Assembly: GCA_965212545.1 (NCBI GenBank)
Contig: CBDBVB010000035.1
Span: 62,001-126,000 of the forward strand
Reading direction: 5' to 3'
Source of the DNA: JABDIP01 sp965212545
GTDB lineage: Bacteria > Pseudomonadota > Alphaproteobacteria > DSM-16000 > Inquilinaceae
Length of the DNA: 64,000 nt
Shown: positions 36,984-44,973 of the stretch, piece after piece
Layout of the letters: every line of letters starts with the position of its first letter
Numbering within the stretch: position 1 is the first letter of the stretch
Position numbers and translations under genes: made by a program
Notes under the pieces: generated by a model
The model's input: the letters and a program-made list of their open reading frames with translations, nothing else
Database searches by the model: none
Told to the model about the DNA's origin: nothing

Positions 36984-38123
36984 ATGTCAGATTCGGCATC
37001 AACTAACTCGAAAAAGAGAATCTTGAATCCACCAACCGAAAGGCTGATCCGATACCGATGTGAGACCGAGGTGCGAGGCCGCATCCTACGTTGGGCCGGC
37101 CTACCGGTGGGTGCAACAGGTGCGTTTGCTTTCCTAGTCGCAATGTTCATCGCGATTAAGGATCAGGTCGAAAACCTGGAGTTGCCGGGCCTGGCTCAGG
37201 ATGCCTTGCGTGTCGCCGCAGTAGACGCGTTGACTCGGGAAGCCGTGTTCCGAGATTGGCTTGATGTAAACACACGAGGTTCCGTGGCAGCTATCGCTAG
37301 GGAACACGTCGAGGCCCAGCTTAGGGCGCTCGCCAGCGAAAATGTCCAAGCGACGCTAGCGAGCGCGGTGACGATTGCCATTCCGATGGAGACACAGAAC
37401 GTTCTGATCAGAAACACAGATGTGCAAAGCCAGCTGGCTGGTACGTTACAGAGCGAGCTTCGCTCCGATGATCATAGATTGTTGCTTTCCGCTATACAGT
37501 CGGAGCTGGAGAGTTTTGCCGTTCTTTCGGCTCAGCGAATCTATGACAACCTAGAGAATATTGTAGAGGCTTCTACGGTCCCATTGGCTGAGAGACAAAT
37601 AATAAACAAAGATACGTACGCAACATTAGAGCGTCGATTAAATGAATTACGAAACGAGAGCCCGATCGGCGCGGATTTTGCCCTGAGATTCTACATAGGT
37701 CTCGGCCAGGGCGAATATGAAGCTAATGCGATTCTCGATTATCTGATCAACCTCGGCCGCGAGCTTCGGGAGGATTTCCGCTTTGTGCTTGTGCTCTACG
37801 ACTATGGCCAGTTCATAGCCCTCGCAACGCCGGAACAGCTTCTCGGTATCCTCCAAGATCAATCTGGAAGTGATGACCTCCTGGCATTGCTAAACGGCCA
37901 TCCTTCGCTCCATGAGGCCAAAGATATGGCTGCTCAAGTCTTCGGACCCGCCAGCATCGAGTTCCTTGTTGCCAGTCGGACGGTGAAGGATGAAATCGTC
38001 GCATCGATCGGGCGGCGCGATGAATTTAATCGACAAATGCCGGTGGTTGATGGGAACGCCGAGTTCTTGGGTCTAACAACACGCCGCCAGATGATCGAAT
38101 CATTGTTAGCGCGACCCGAATAG
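36984..38123 (+). CDS. Hypothetical membrane protein, paired with the preceding gene
   Basis: About 379 residues from ATG 36984 (MSDSASTNSKKRI), 8 bases after the previous stop; a GTG further upstream (36906) lies inside the previous gene and is less likely. One membrane segment (GLPVGATGAFAFLVAMFIAI) is followed by a long helical region (ALRVAAVDALTREAVFRDWL; QAQ-rich helices). The C-terminal domain, about residues 230-370, has EANAILDYLINLGRELREDF and FVLVLYDYGQFIALATPEQL. It and the preceding gene look like paralogous or interacting membrane-anchored helical proteins. A role with the Tc locus or as a separate signalling or defence pair cannot be decided. Confidence 0.7.
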   Translation: MSDSASTNSKKRILNPPTERLIRYRCETEVRGRILRWAGLPVGATGAFAFLVAMFIAIKDQVENLELPGLAQDALRVAAVDALTREAVFRDWLDVNTRGSVAAIAREHVEAQLRALASENVQATLASAVTIAIPMETQNVLIRNTDVQSQLAGTLQSELRSDDHRLLLSAIQSELESFAVLSAQRIYDNLENIVEASTVPLAERQIINKDTYATLERRLNELRNESPIGADFALRFYIGLGQGEYEANAILDYLINLGRELREDFRFVLVLYDYGQFIALATPEQLLGILQDQSGSDDLLALLNGHPSLHEAKDMAAQVFGPASIEFLVASRTVKDEIVASIGRRDEFNRQMPVVDGNAEFLGLTTRRQMIESLLARPE

Positions 38124-38288
38124 CGGACCGGCCAACTTTCGCCCCTTAGGACATGCATCGACTGATCAAATTGAGTCTCGATATTTGACCTGCTCCCCTT
38201 CGGTCCCTCACCGATTATGAGAGTCCTGGGTTTCATTGATGTGCTACCCAACGCGCCCTCGGCGGTTGTCAGAGTTTCCGCCCTTTCA

Positions 38289-39092
38289 TCAGGCACACCG
38301 GCTGGATGCGTGTGCTGATTTCATCAGCGCTGCTGGGACGTTGTTCCCGATAGCGCTGTGTGGCCGTTCCTCGTTGTAGTCTCTACGCCAGTTCTCCATC
38401 TTTTCCGCCGCATCGGCAAGGCTCATGAACCAGTGGCTGTTCAGACACTCCGTCCGGAACCGGCCATTGAACGCTTCAATGAAGGCGTTGTCCGTGGGTT
38501 TGCCCGGCCTTGAGAAGTCGAGCGTCACACCGCGCTGATAGGCCCAAAGGTCCATGTCGCGGGAGATGAACTCGCTGCCCTGATCGACGCGTATGGTCTT
38601 GGGACAACCGATCTGTCGACACACCCGCTCGAGCGTCGCAACGACATCTTCGCCGCGATAGCTGAACCTTGGATCGAGCACCGGGACATAGCGCGAGAAG
38701 GTGTCTACCACGGTCAGCACGCGGATCTTCCGACCAGTTGCGAGCTGGTCATGCACGAAATCCATGGCCCAGACGTCATTCGGCCCGACGGCTTCCTTCC
38801 GATCATCCCGAAGCTTGGCCTTCACGCGACGCTTTGGTGCCTTGTTCCGCAGCTGCATGCCCAACTCCTTGTAAATCCGGTATGTCTTCTTGGCATTGAT
38901 CGCCCAGCCCTCTCGACGCAGCAGCACGTGCACGCGCCGGTAACCGAACCGCACGCGTGTCTGGCAAATCTCTCTGATCCGCTGTTCAACAACGGCCTGA
39001 CCGGGCCGACGGGATTTGTAGCGGTAGGTCCTGGGATCGAACCGGATCACCGCACAGGCGCGCCGGATCGATACCGACCACTCCGACCGCAT
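38289..39092 (-). CDS. IS3-family transposase OrfB (DDE integrase core)
   Basis: This 267-residue protein has an HTH_21-type N-terminal part (RRVHVLLRREGWAINAKKTY) and an rve integrase core. The acidic triad is complete: D in NDVWAMDFVHDQ, D in IRVDQGSEFIS and E in DNAFIEAFNGRFR. The frame stays open upstream of the first ATG towards OrfA, as expected for production of OrfAB by a -1 frameshift. The tail NYNEERPHSAIG-type motif (RRDYNEERPHSAIGNNVPA) is intact. Likely active. Confidence 0.92.
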   Translation of the reverse strand: MRSEWSVSIRRACAVIRFDPRTYRYKSRRPGQAVVEQRIREICQTRVRFGYRRVHVLLRREGWAINAKKTYRIYKELGMQLRNKAPKRRVKAKLRDDRKEAVGPNDVWAMDFVHDQLATGRKIRVLTVVDTFSRYVPVLDPRFSYRGEDVVATLERVCRQIGCPKTIRVDQGSEFISRDMDLWAYQRGVTLDFSRPGKPTDNAFIEAFNGRFRTECLNSHWFMSLADAAEKMENWRRDYNEERPHSAIGNNVPAALMKSAHASSRCA

Positions 39093-39124
39093 CTCGTCGA
39101 CCAGCGTCCTCTTCCGGGCAGTCC

Positions 39125-39391
39125 TTAGAGCTTTCGCTTGATGACGTCCTGCAGCATCTCCTTGTCGAGCGACAGGTCCGCCACGATCTTCTTCAGCCGG
39201 GCATTCTCCTGCTCAAGCTCTCTGAGACGCTTCATCTCGGACGGCATCAGCCCCGCATACTTCTTCTTCCAATTGAAGTAAGTGGCCTGGCTGATCCCCG
39301 CCTTGCGGCAGACCTCTGCCACCGGTGTTCCGTCCTCGCCCTGCTTGATGATGAACGCTTTCTGCGCGTCCGTGAACTTCGATGCTTTCAT
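39125..39391 (-). CDS. IS3-family OrfA (HTH and leucine zipper)
   Basis: This 88-residue protein has the usual KFTDAQKAFIIKQGEDGTPV start, an HTH (AEVCRKAGISQATYFNWKKK) and a leucine-zipper part (RLRELEQENARLKKIVADLS). It lies 32 bases upstream of the first OrfB ATG. OrfA binds the ends and acts as a frameshift partner for OrfAB. Confidence 0.92.
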   Translation of the reverse strand: MKASKFTDAQKAFIIKQGEDGTPVAEVCRKAGISQATYFNWKKKYAGLMPSEMKRLRELEQENARLKKIVADLSLDKEMLQDVIKRKL

Positions 39392-39473
39392 GCGTTTCCG
39401 CTCCTCTCCCAGCCAAGGATTCGTCGCGGAAAACTCTAACCAATATCGGGGGCGTTTCTGGGGAGCACATCAA

Positions 39474-39946
39474 CCAACAGGGAGGGGCTTTTCCTGGCGG
39501 CCAAGGCCTTCGCCGACAATCCCTATGACGGCCACACCCTGCAAGCCACCCTGGACCAGGCCGAGGCCATGACCGGCGTTACAGTCGCCCGCGCCTACGC
39601 CGACAAGGGCTACAAGGGCCACGACTACGAGGGCCCGGCGCAGGTCATGCTCTCCCGGCGCCGGCGCGGCCTCACGCCGACCATGAAACGCGAGCTCAGG
39701 CGACGATCGGCCATCGAGCCCATGATCGGCCATGCCAAGATCGACGGCAGGCTTGGCAGGAACTATCTGGTCGGTCACGATGGCGACGAGGTCAACGCGC
39801 TCCTGGCCGCCGCCGGCCACAACCTGCGCCTCATCCTCAACAAACTGAGGCTTCTTTTTGCACGGATCCTGGCGGCGCTTCTCGGGCCAGCAGCAAAACC
39901 AGATACTTGGCCGCGACTTCCCGCCATCCAAAAATCAATCGCTTAG
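39474..39946 (+). pseudogene. C-terminal fragment of an IS5/IS1182-like transposase
   Basis: About 157 residues, starting in mid-domain (LFLAAKAFADNPYDGHTLQA) with VARAYADKGYKGHDYEGP and IEPMIGHAKIDGRLGRNYLV, the second half of a DDE transposase. The N-terminal half and left end are missing; the break coincides with the right end of the IS3 element. Confidence 0.85.
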
Positions 39947-39998
39947 GCGTTTATCAGGGCGGACTACATAAAGACCGGCCGGATGGGGCGGTGCACTA

Positions 39999-40120
39999 GC
40001 GTCGCTGTCCTCACCGCCGTTGGCCACAACCTCCGACTGGTCCTCAAATGGCTGAGGGCTTTGCTGTCCAAAATCCTCGCCGACCTCATGCCCATATCAG
40101 CATTCAAGACGGCTTCTTAA
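39999..40120 (+). pseudogene. Second IS5-type transposase tail
   Basis: VAVLTAVGHNLRLVLKWLRA then LLSKILADLMPISAFKTAS and a stop form a typical IS5-type C-terminus. It follows the previous fragment at once, so two related elements were nested or rearranged here. The next gene ends 20 bases further on. Confidence 0.75.
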
Positions 40121-40139
40121 CGGACGACTAAGTCACCGC

Positions 40140-43100
40140 CTAAGAGGGCGGATTCTCTAACTTCAGAATTACGGCATTCCGTCGTTCGCCCGTCTCGTGA
40201 CCAAGGGCGCCAAGAGCGTCGGGAGCAACCGCATCGAGCACGACGGCACAGTCGGCCTCAAGTCGTGCGACCTCGGTCCAGTGGTCGATGTCCCAAACGA
40301 TCATTCGTCTGTTCTGGAGGCTTATCCAGACGTACTGCCGGTCTCGGGTCGTAACAAACGACACGATCGGGCTCCCTAGATTGAGTTGCCGCAGCGACGT
40401 TGAGGTGTCTATTTCCCAAACATTCAGGTAACGGTCATCACGGGCAGCAGAAAGCAGTCGCTCGCCGCCTCTAGCAAAGGCCAGCATCGTAATCGGCCCT
40501 CTATGCGCGCTCTTGTCAGAGAAGAGTAGTGGTTGCTCGCCGTCTACGGACCATATACTCAAACAACACTCAAAACTTCCCGTAGCAGCTATTCGGCCAT
40601 CGGGGGATATGGCGGCTCCTCGGATAGCATCTCCGGATTTTGGCCATTTATGACCCCACAGGCGCTCCCGCGACTCAGTGTTCCACGCCTCTAGGTAGTT
40701 CTCCTTGGTGTCAACCGTGCGCGTCGCGACAAGGGCTCTTTGTCTACGAATTGGAGATATCGCGGTAATATAGATGCTGTCACCCGGTCGGCTATATTCA
40801 CACAGCACTTGACAATCGCCTGACTCAATGTCGACCGATTCCAAGCGCGACTCTTCACATGCGCGAAGCGCACGATCCCCTCCTTCGTCAAAACCAACGT
40901 GGTGATGGGTCCCTGGAATGTGCATTCCTTCAATATCGGGGCAATCACGCTGCAGCCGTTCTCCAACGACCATCCACTTTGATATGCCCACATGCGCGTC
41001 AATAACCACGGCGCTTGGCGTGGCGACAATTTGCGAAATGTGTCCGATGCCTAGCGGCTGTTCGTCAACTAAGCGGCCTCGGGGCAAATCCCACGTACGG
41101 CAATTGCCGTCCGCCGATCCCGAGATCGCCAGTTCAGGCGAGAGATACGCAAAGGCCGTAGTCGACTGGCCCCAATGCTCCACCAAGTCCGACGGCTGTG
41201 TGTGTCGGGTGTCCCAGATGCCAACGCGATCGTCCTTTCTAGCAGTAGTCGCGAGCGCATGGTTTCCTGTGAACGCCATGGAAATAACGGCATCGTCGCC
41301 GTGACGACCGAATTTGGCGCTCAGCTGTCCGTTTCTCAGAGCGTACCGCCGCAGCCACCCATCATAGCATCCCGCCACTACATACTGCCCGTTTGGCTCG
41401 AAACGGAGTGAAAGTAATGGTTCTGAGAGCTGGTCCAGCTGTCGAGGTGCTTCGGACTTTTCCAGATCCGCCAAGAAAATCAGTCGTGCGTTCCATCGAA
41501 ACGAGTAAACGGCGCTCCTTCCATCTGGGCTAATTGCAACCGAATCAATCACATCTCCCGCATCATGCTTACTGATTTCGCGTCCACTCTCTAAGTCCCA
41601 ATACTTCAGTACGTTGTCGTTGCCACCTGATACGGCGCGCAGTCCATCGTGACTGATGTCAATATCCCGAATCTCGTCATGCTGACCGATCACTCTGACC
41701 CCGCTCGTGCCCGCATCGAACACGAACACGTCACCTTCCCGATTGCCAACGAGCAGTCGACTTCCTTCGCAACCCACTGCGCACGCAAGCCACTGGTCCT
41801 TATGAGGAACAACTCGCGGCCGGCCATCAATCACGGCCTCCCAAATGGAAACTCCCTTGCTCAAGTTCCTCTGACTCCAACGGGTCTCGCAACTCACGTC
41901 GACCATATTTCGCGTGTCCCAAACCTTCGGAGCATCAACGGCACCAACGGAGACCGCACGGCCGTCCCCGAAGCAGAAAACCAAAATCTCGGAATCACCA
42001 TGAGGGAAGAACTGACCTCCGCCCTCCCTAGGAACACTGAATGGCGACGGTGTCATTGGACGCAACCACGCTTCACTCCTATCTGTGTTCACTTGATGCA
42101 GAAGTGTCGTCAATGGCTCGGATGACAGGGTCAAGAGTCGACCCACCAAATGCCCAGGCAACTCTTCAGGATGTGCACTCAACACGTGCGATGACATCCT
42201 AAGAGCTTCGCGTACCAAGCCCAGTGGCGTCTGTGGGGCCGGCTGAAGCTTGTCGTAGTCGTCAATCGTCTCGGCAATTCCAGTGGCATCCAACTTCGAT
42301 GCAATCCAGCGATAAGTCATCAGAAGCGTCTGGGCCTCATCCGTACGCATTGCTAACACTAGATGTCGCACCAAATTTCGAAAGAAGTAGCCGTCGGCTG
42401 GGCCGCTGGCCCAGCCGTACGGGCAGTCGCGGTCATAAGCGCGGAGCAAGGCTTCGTGGCGCGGCGGTAGCGGTGCGCCGGCATGGACAAGGTAGTCGTG
42501 ATAAAGGTCGTGTATTTGGTAGCGCCGAGTCTCTCCGGCATGAATTTCGCCAGTCTGCACCTGCTCGCGACGCAGCAACGTTAAGTCGACCAGCAGGTCG
42601 GCGAGGTCCCGTGCATCCTCCGGATCGTCGAACCGCGACGACCACAGTCGGAGCAGAGCGGCTTCAGGAACGGCGACATCCTCCGGGAACACAGCGCAGT
42701 CCAGGAAGCCGTCGTACTCTTGAGGTTCCAGTGCATTGACGCTCACTTCAAGGGCGGCGAGTACGCCCTTGTGCTTGTAGTCCGGCAAGATCGCCCTGAG
42801 GCGTTTGATGTCGGCGCGGCATAGCCGGTCCAGGGCTTCGGCCCAAGTGAAGCGACCTTTAGCGATTAGCGCTCCCGTACTGGCGAGTGCGAGGGGTAGG
42901 CGGCCGCAGTGTTTGACGACGTCCGGCGCTTCGGCCGGCAAATTCGCCAAGGAGGTTTTGGCTGCCCCGGCAAGCAGATTGAGCGACGCCTCGTGCGAGA
43001 GCAGCTTGAGCTCATGATCCGCCCCCTTCAGGCGGTCCAGAATGCGCTGATCACGGGTCGTCACCAGGAGCCGGCAGTCCGGTCCGAGCCGGCTGAACCC

Positions 43101-44189
43101 ATCGACTTGGCTGAACGGATTGACGTGTTCGGTGCACCAAAGGTCGTCCAGCACGACGAGCAGGCGCTCACTCTGGGTGATCTGGCTGAGCTGGCCGCGG
43201 CCATGCTCCCAATTTCGAAAGCTGTGTGGCTTGTCCCTGAGCGCATCGGCCAACTCGGCCTGCTTCTGGGTGGTCTCCGCCTCGCGTCCGAAGGTGAGCC
43301 ACACGATGCCGTCCGGGAAAGCCCTCTCCACCTCTTTGTCGTGGATCAGCGCGGTCGCCAGCACCGTCTTGCCGATACCGGCCATGCCATGCACGCCGAC
43401 AGCCGGTGCGTCTCCCAGAAGCTGGCTCTTGACTGCCTCCAGCGCCTCGGGCCGTTCTTGGTAGTTCGGCGGTAGGGACGGCAGGTCATAGCTGACCGGC
43501 CGCGGAGTCTTGGGGCCAAGTGTTTCGTCAGTCTTGATAACGATATCTTGGAGCGACAGGGGGCACGGTTGGCCGAGCGCCGCGCAGAAGGCGGGGTCGT
43601 CCGCCAAACCGGCCAGCGACGTCGCCTTCAGCATCCGTCCGCCAAACTTGCGCGGATAGCTCTTAATGACGCCGACCAGGTAATCATCGGCGAACAAGGC
43701 CGCTCCGGAGATCCCCGGCCAATTCTCCGGATCTTCGGGCGGCTCGGAGTCGACGTCAACCGCCAGTTCACCGCTCAAAGCAAAAGTGGCTGTCCGGATC
43801 GTGCCATCGAGCTGGTAGATGTCGTCGCCTGCGGGCGTCTCCGCGGTGGCCAGAGGAAAGCCGATCGTGCGGCACTTGATTTCCGCGGCGTCGCTTGGGG
43901 AGGTTCCAAACGGTGGAGATCTGTGTGTGCGGTCGGTTGTGCCGGTCCGCAGCAAGGCGACGTCGAGCTCGCCTTTACCGACCCATACGAGCTCGGCATC
44001 GTGCCAGTCGGGGCGGTTTGACCGGTCCTCGCCCACAGCGCGCACGCGGCACTTGCGCCCGAGTTTGGGCAACTGTTCCTTGTTGACTTCTAGAACGTGC
44101 CGCGCTGTCAGTACGATCCCAGGCGCAACCAGATAGCCGCTGCCGTATCCCCCCTCCCATTTGATCTCGACAACGCGCTTCGTCTCCAT
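40140..44189 (-). CDS. Trypsin-like protease / NB-ARC (STAND) ATPase / WD40 protein, copy 1
   Basis: A 1349-residue predicted conflict (defence) effector. Residues 1-200 are a trypsin-like protease with the triad H31 (LTARHVL), D76 (GELDVALLR) and S161 (WPGISGAALF). Residues about 240-440 are an NB-ARC ATPase: P-loop GMAGIGKT 268-275, Walker B RLLVVLDDLW 342-351, LLVTTRDQ 374-381 and a GLPL-like GRLPLAL 429-435. A winged-helix part follows (ALLRLWSSRFDDPEDARDLA). From about 740 to the end is a divergent WD40 propeller (DISHDGLRAVSGGNDNVLKY; AAISPDGRIAATGSFECCLS). In STAND proteins the repeats sense a ligand and the ATPase switches the effector. The gene follows a trypco2 gene by 45 bases. Residues 1-480 are identical to copy 2. 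Confidence 0.92.
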   Translation of the reverse strand: METKRVVEIKWEGGYGSGYLVAPGIVLTARHVLEVNKEQLPKLGRKCRVRAVGEDRSNRPDWHDAELVWVGKGELDVALLRTGTTDRTHRSPPFGTSPSDAAEIKCRTIGFPLATAETPAGDDIYQLDGTIRTATFALSGELAVDVDSEPPEDPENWPGISGAALFADDYLVGVIKSYPRKFGGRMLKATSLAGLADDPAFCAALGQPCPLSLQDIVIKTDETLGPKTPRPVSYDLPSLPPNYQERPEALEAVKSQLLGDAPAVGVHGMAGIGKTVLATALIHDKEVERAFPDGIVWLTFGREAETTQKQAELADALRDKPHSFRNWEHGRGQLSQITQSERLLVVLDDLWCTEHVNPFSQVDGFSRLGPDCRLLVTTRDQRILDRLKGADHELKLLSHEASLNLLAGAAKTSLANLPAEAPDVVKHCGRLPLALASTGALIAKGRFTWAEALDRLCRADIKRLRAILPDYKHKGVLAALEVSVNALEPQEYDGFLDCAVFPEDVAVPEAALLRLWSSRFDDPEDARDLADLLVDLTLLRREQVQTGEIHAGETRRYQIHDLYHDYLVHAGAPLPPRHEALLRAYDRDCPYGWASGPADGYFFRNLVRHLVLAMRTDEAQTLLMTYRWIASKLDATGIAETIDDYDKLQPAPQTPLGLVREALRMSSHVLSAHPEELPGHLVGRLLTLSSEPLTTLLHQVNTDRSEAWLRPMTPSPFSVPREGGGQFFPHGDSEILVFCFGDGRAVSVGAVDAPKVWDTRNMVDVSCETRWSQRNLSKGVSIWEAVIDGRPRVVPHKDQWLACAVGCEGSRLLVGNREGDVFVFDAGTSGVRVIGQHDEIRDIDISHDGLRAVSGGNDNVLKYWDLESGREISKHDAGDVIDSVAISPDGRSAVYSFRWNARLIFLADLEKSEAPRQLDQLSEPLLSLRFEPNGQYVVAGCYDGWLRRYALRNGQLSAKFGRHGDDAVISMAFTGNHALATTARKDDRVGIWDTRHTQPSDLVEHWGQSTTAFAYLSPELAISGSADGNCRTWDLPRGRLVDEQPLGIGHISQIVATPSAVVIDAHVGISKWMVVGERLQRDCPDIEGMHIPGTHHHVGFDEGGDRALRACEESRLESVDIESGDCQVLCEYSRPGDSIYITAISPIRRQRALVATRTVDTKENYLEAWNTESRERLWGHKWPKSGDAIRGAAISPDGRIAATGSFECCLSIWSVDGEQPLLFSDKSAHRGPITMLAFARGGERLLSAARDDRYLNVWEIDTSTSLRQLNLGSPIVSFVTTRDRQYVWISLQNRRMIVWDIDHWTEVARLEADCAVVLDAVAPDALGALGHETGERRNAVILKLENPPS

Positions 44190-44550
44190 CAGACCGCCGT
44201 CAGATTAGCCCTTCATCACAGAACGCCTGCGCCCTCACCGGCTTTGGCGATTCACATCCACGTCGCCGTCGGAGGCCGTCCTTGGCTCGAGAGTTAGTTT
44301 CACCCGATGTGTCTTCGTGCTCCTCTCCGTACCGCTTGCGCCGATAGACAGTACCCACGCTTTTACACCGCCCTCAATTTCGGCGGACGCCTCGAGTTCG
44401 ATCTGCAGCTCGAGTTCAATAGGCCCCAGCCTGAATCGCACTTTCTCATCCCGGGCCTGTTCTGTGGCGATTATGATCTGCTTACGCAACTCGCCAATGG
44501 CTGCCGCGAGTGGAATTCCGGCCATCCGCACCCCCTTCGACGCGCAATGC
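42750..44550 (-). repeat. Duplicated 1.8-kb block, copy 1 (trypco2 + protease + ATPase)
   Basis: This block matches 48045-49845 at a constant offset of 5295 bases. Translations of residues 1-480 of the protease-STAND gene and of the trypco2 protein are identical between copies. Differences appear just downstream (VSVNALEPQEYDGF here, VSVNALKPDEHESF in copy 2) and upstream in the promoter region. Confidence 0.9.
44235..44525 (-). CDS. Trypco2-domain small protein, copy 1
   Basis: About 96 residues. GAAGGGGG upstream supports ATG 44525 (MAGIPLAAAIGELRKQI). The sequence (FRLGPIELELQIELEAS; GVKAWVLSIGASGTERST; HRVKLTLEP) matches the trypsin-co-occurring domain 2 family. These are small alpha/beta proteins encoded beside trypsin-like proteases in predicted NTP-dependent conflict systems. 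It is the first gene of the two-gene operon with the protease-STAND protein. Its biochemical role is not established; it may be a substrate, inhibitor or sensor of the protease. The coding DNA appears identical to copy 2 at 49530-49820. Confidence 0.88.
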   Translation of the reverse strand: MAGIPLAAAIGELRKQIIIATEQARDEKVRFRLGPIELELQIELEASAEIEGGVKAWVLSIGASGTERSTKTHRVKLTLEPRTASDGDVDVNRQSR

Positions 44551-44973
44551 TTGCAGGAGAAGCTAAGTTACAACTTAGCCAACTGCGCTCCAATTGGCAA
44601 ACGGTGCAGATTGGCTAAGCTACTTGCTCACGATTTCCGCTCTGGTAGCGCGAAAGCACAGGAGTTCGCGCTGTCATCAAGGTCTGAGTTGGGTCAAGAA
44701 CGCCAGTGGGCGCCCCTCCGACGGTAGGTCGGTAGCCAGAGGGTAAAATGACGTTTGGGCTCGAAGTTCGGCTTGCTGGAGGAAAGCGGCGGTGCGCTCG
44801 TGCGGTGGTGGAGGCGTGTTGATAGCCACAACCGGTCATTTGATCCTTCTAGCGTGGGGCTTCCGGCTTCGAACCAGACCGGTCGATGGCGTGTCGGTGA
44901 ATAGCCGATCTGGTCGACACGAATCCGCAACGACCAACCCACTATGTCCAGGCATCCCGTCCAATGCCTGGAG
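44526..44973. other. Intergenic region between the two protease-STAND modules
   Basis: No convincing gene. The part next to copy 1 (to about 44690) resembles 49821-49985 upstream of copy 2, with scattered differences, so it is the duplicated promoter region. It contains the shared string ACGGTGCAGATTGGCTAAG in both copies. The remainder up to the WD40 stop at 44974 is unassigned. Confidence 0.5.

Larger units (their letters stand above)
38266..39443 (-). mobile_element. IS3-family element (complete)
   Basis: Imperfect terminal repeats TGTCAGAGTTTCCGCC (from 38266) and TGGTTAGAGTTTTCCGC (reverse complement, from about 39441) enclose OrfA and OrfB on the minus strand. No clear target duplication was seen. 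Confidence 0.75.
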
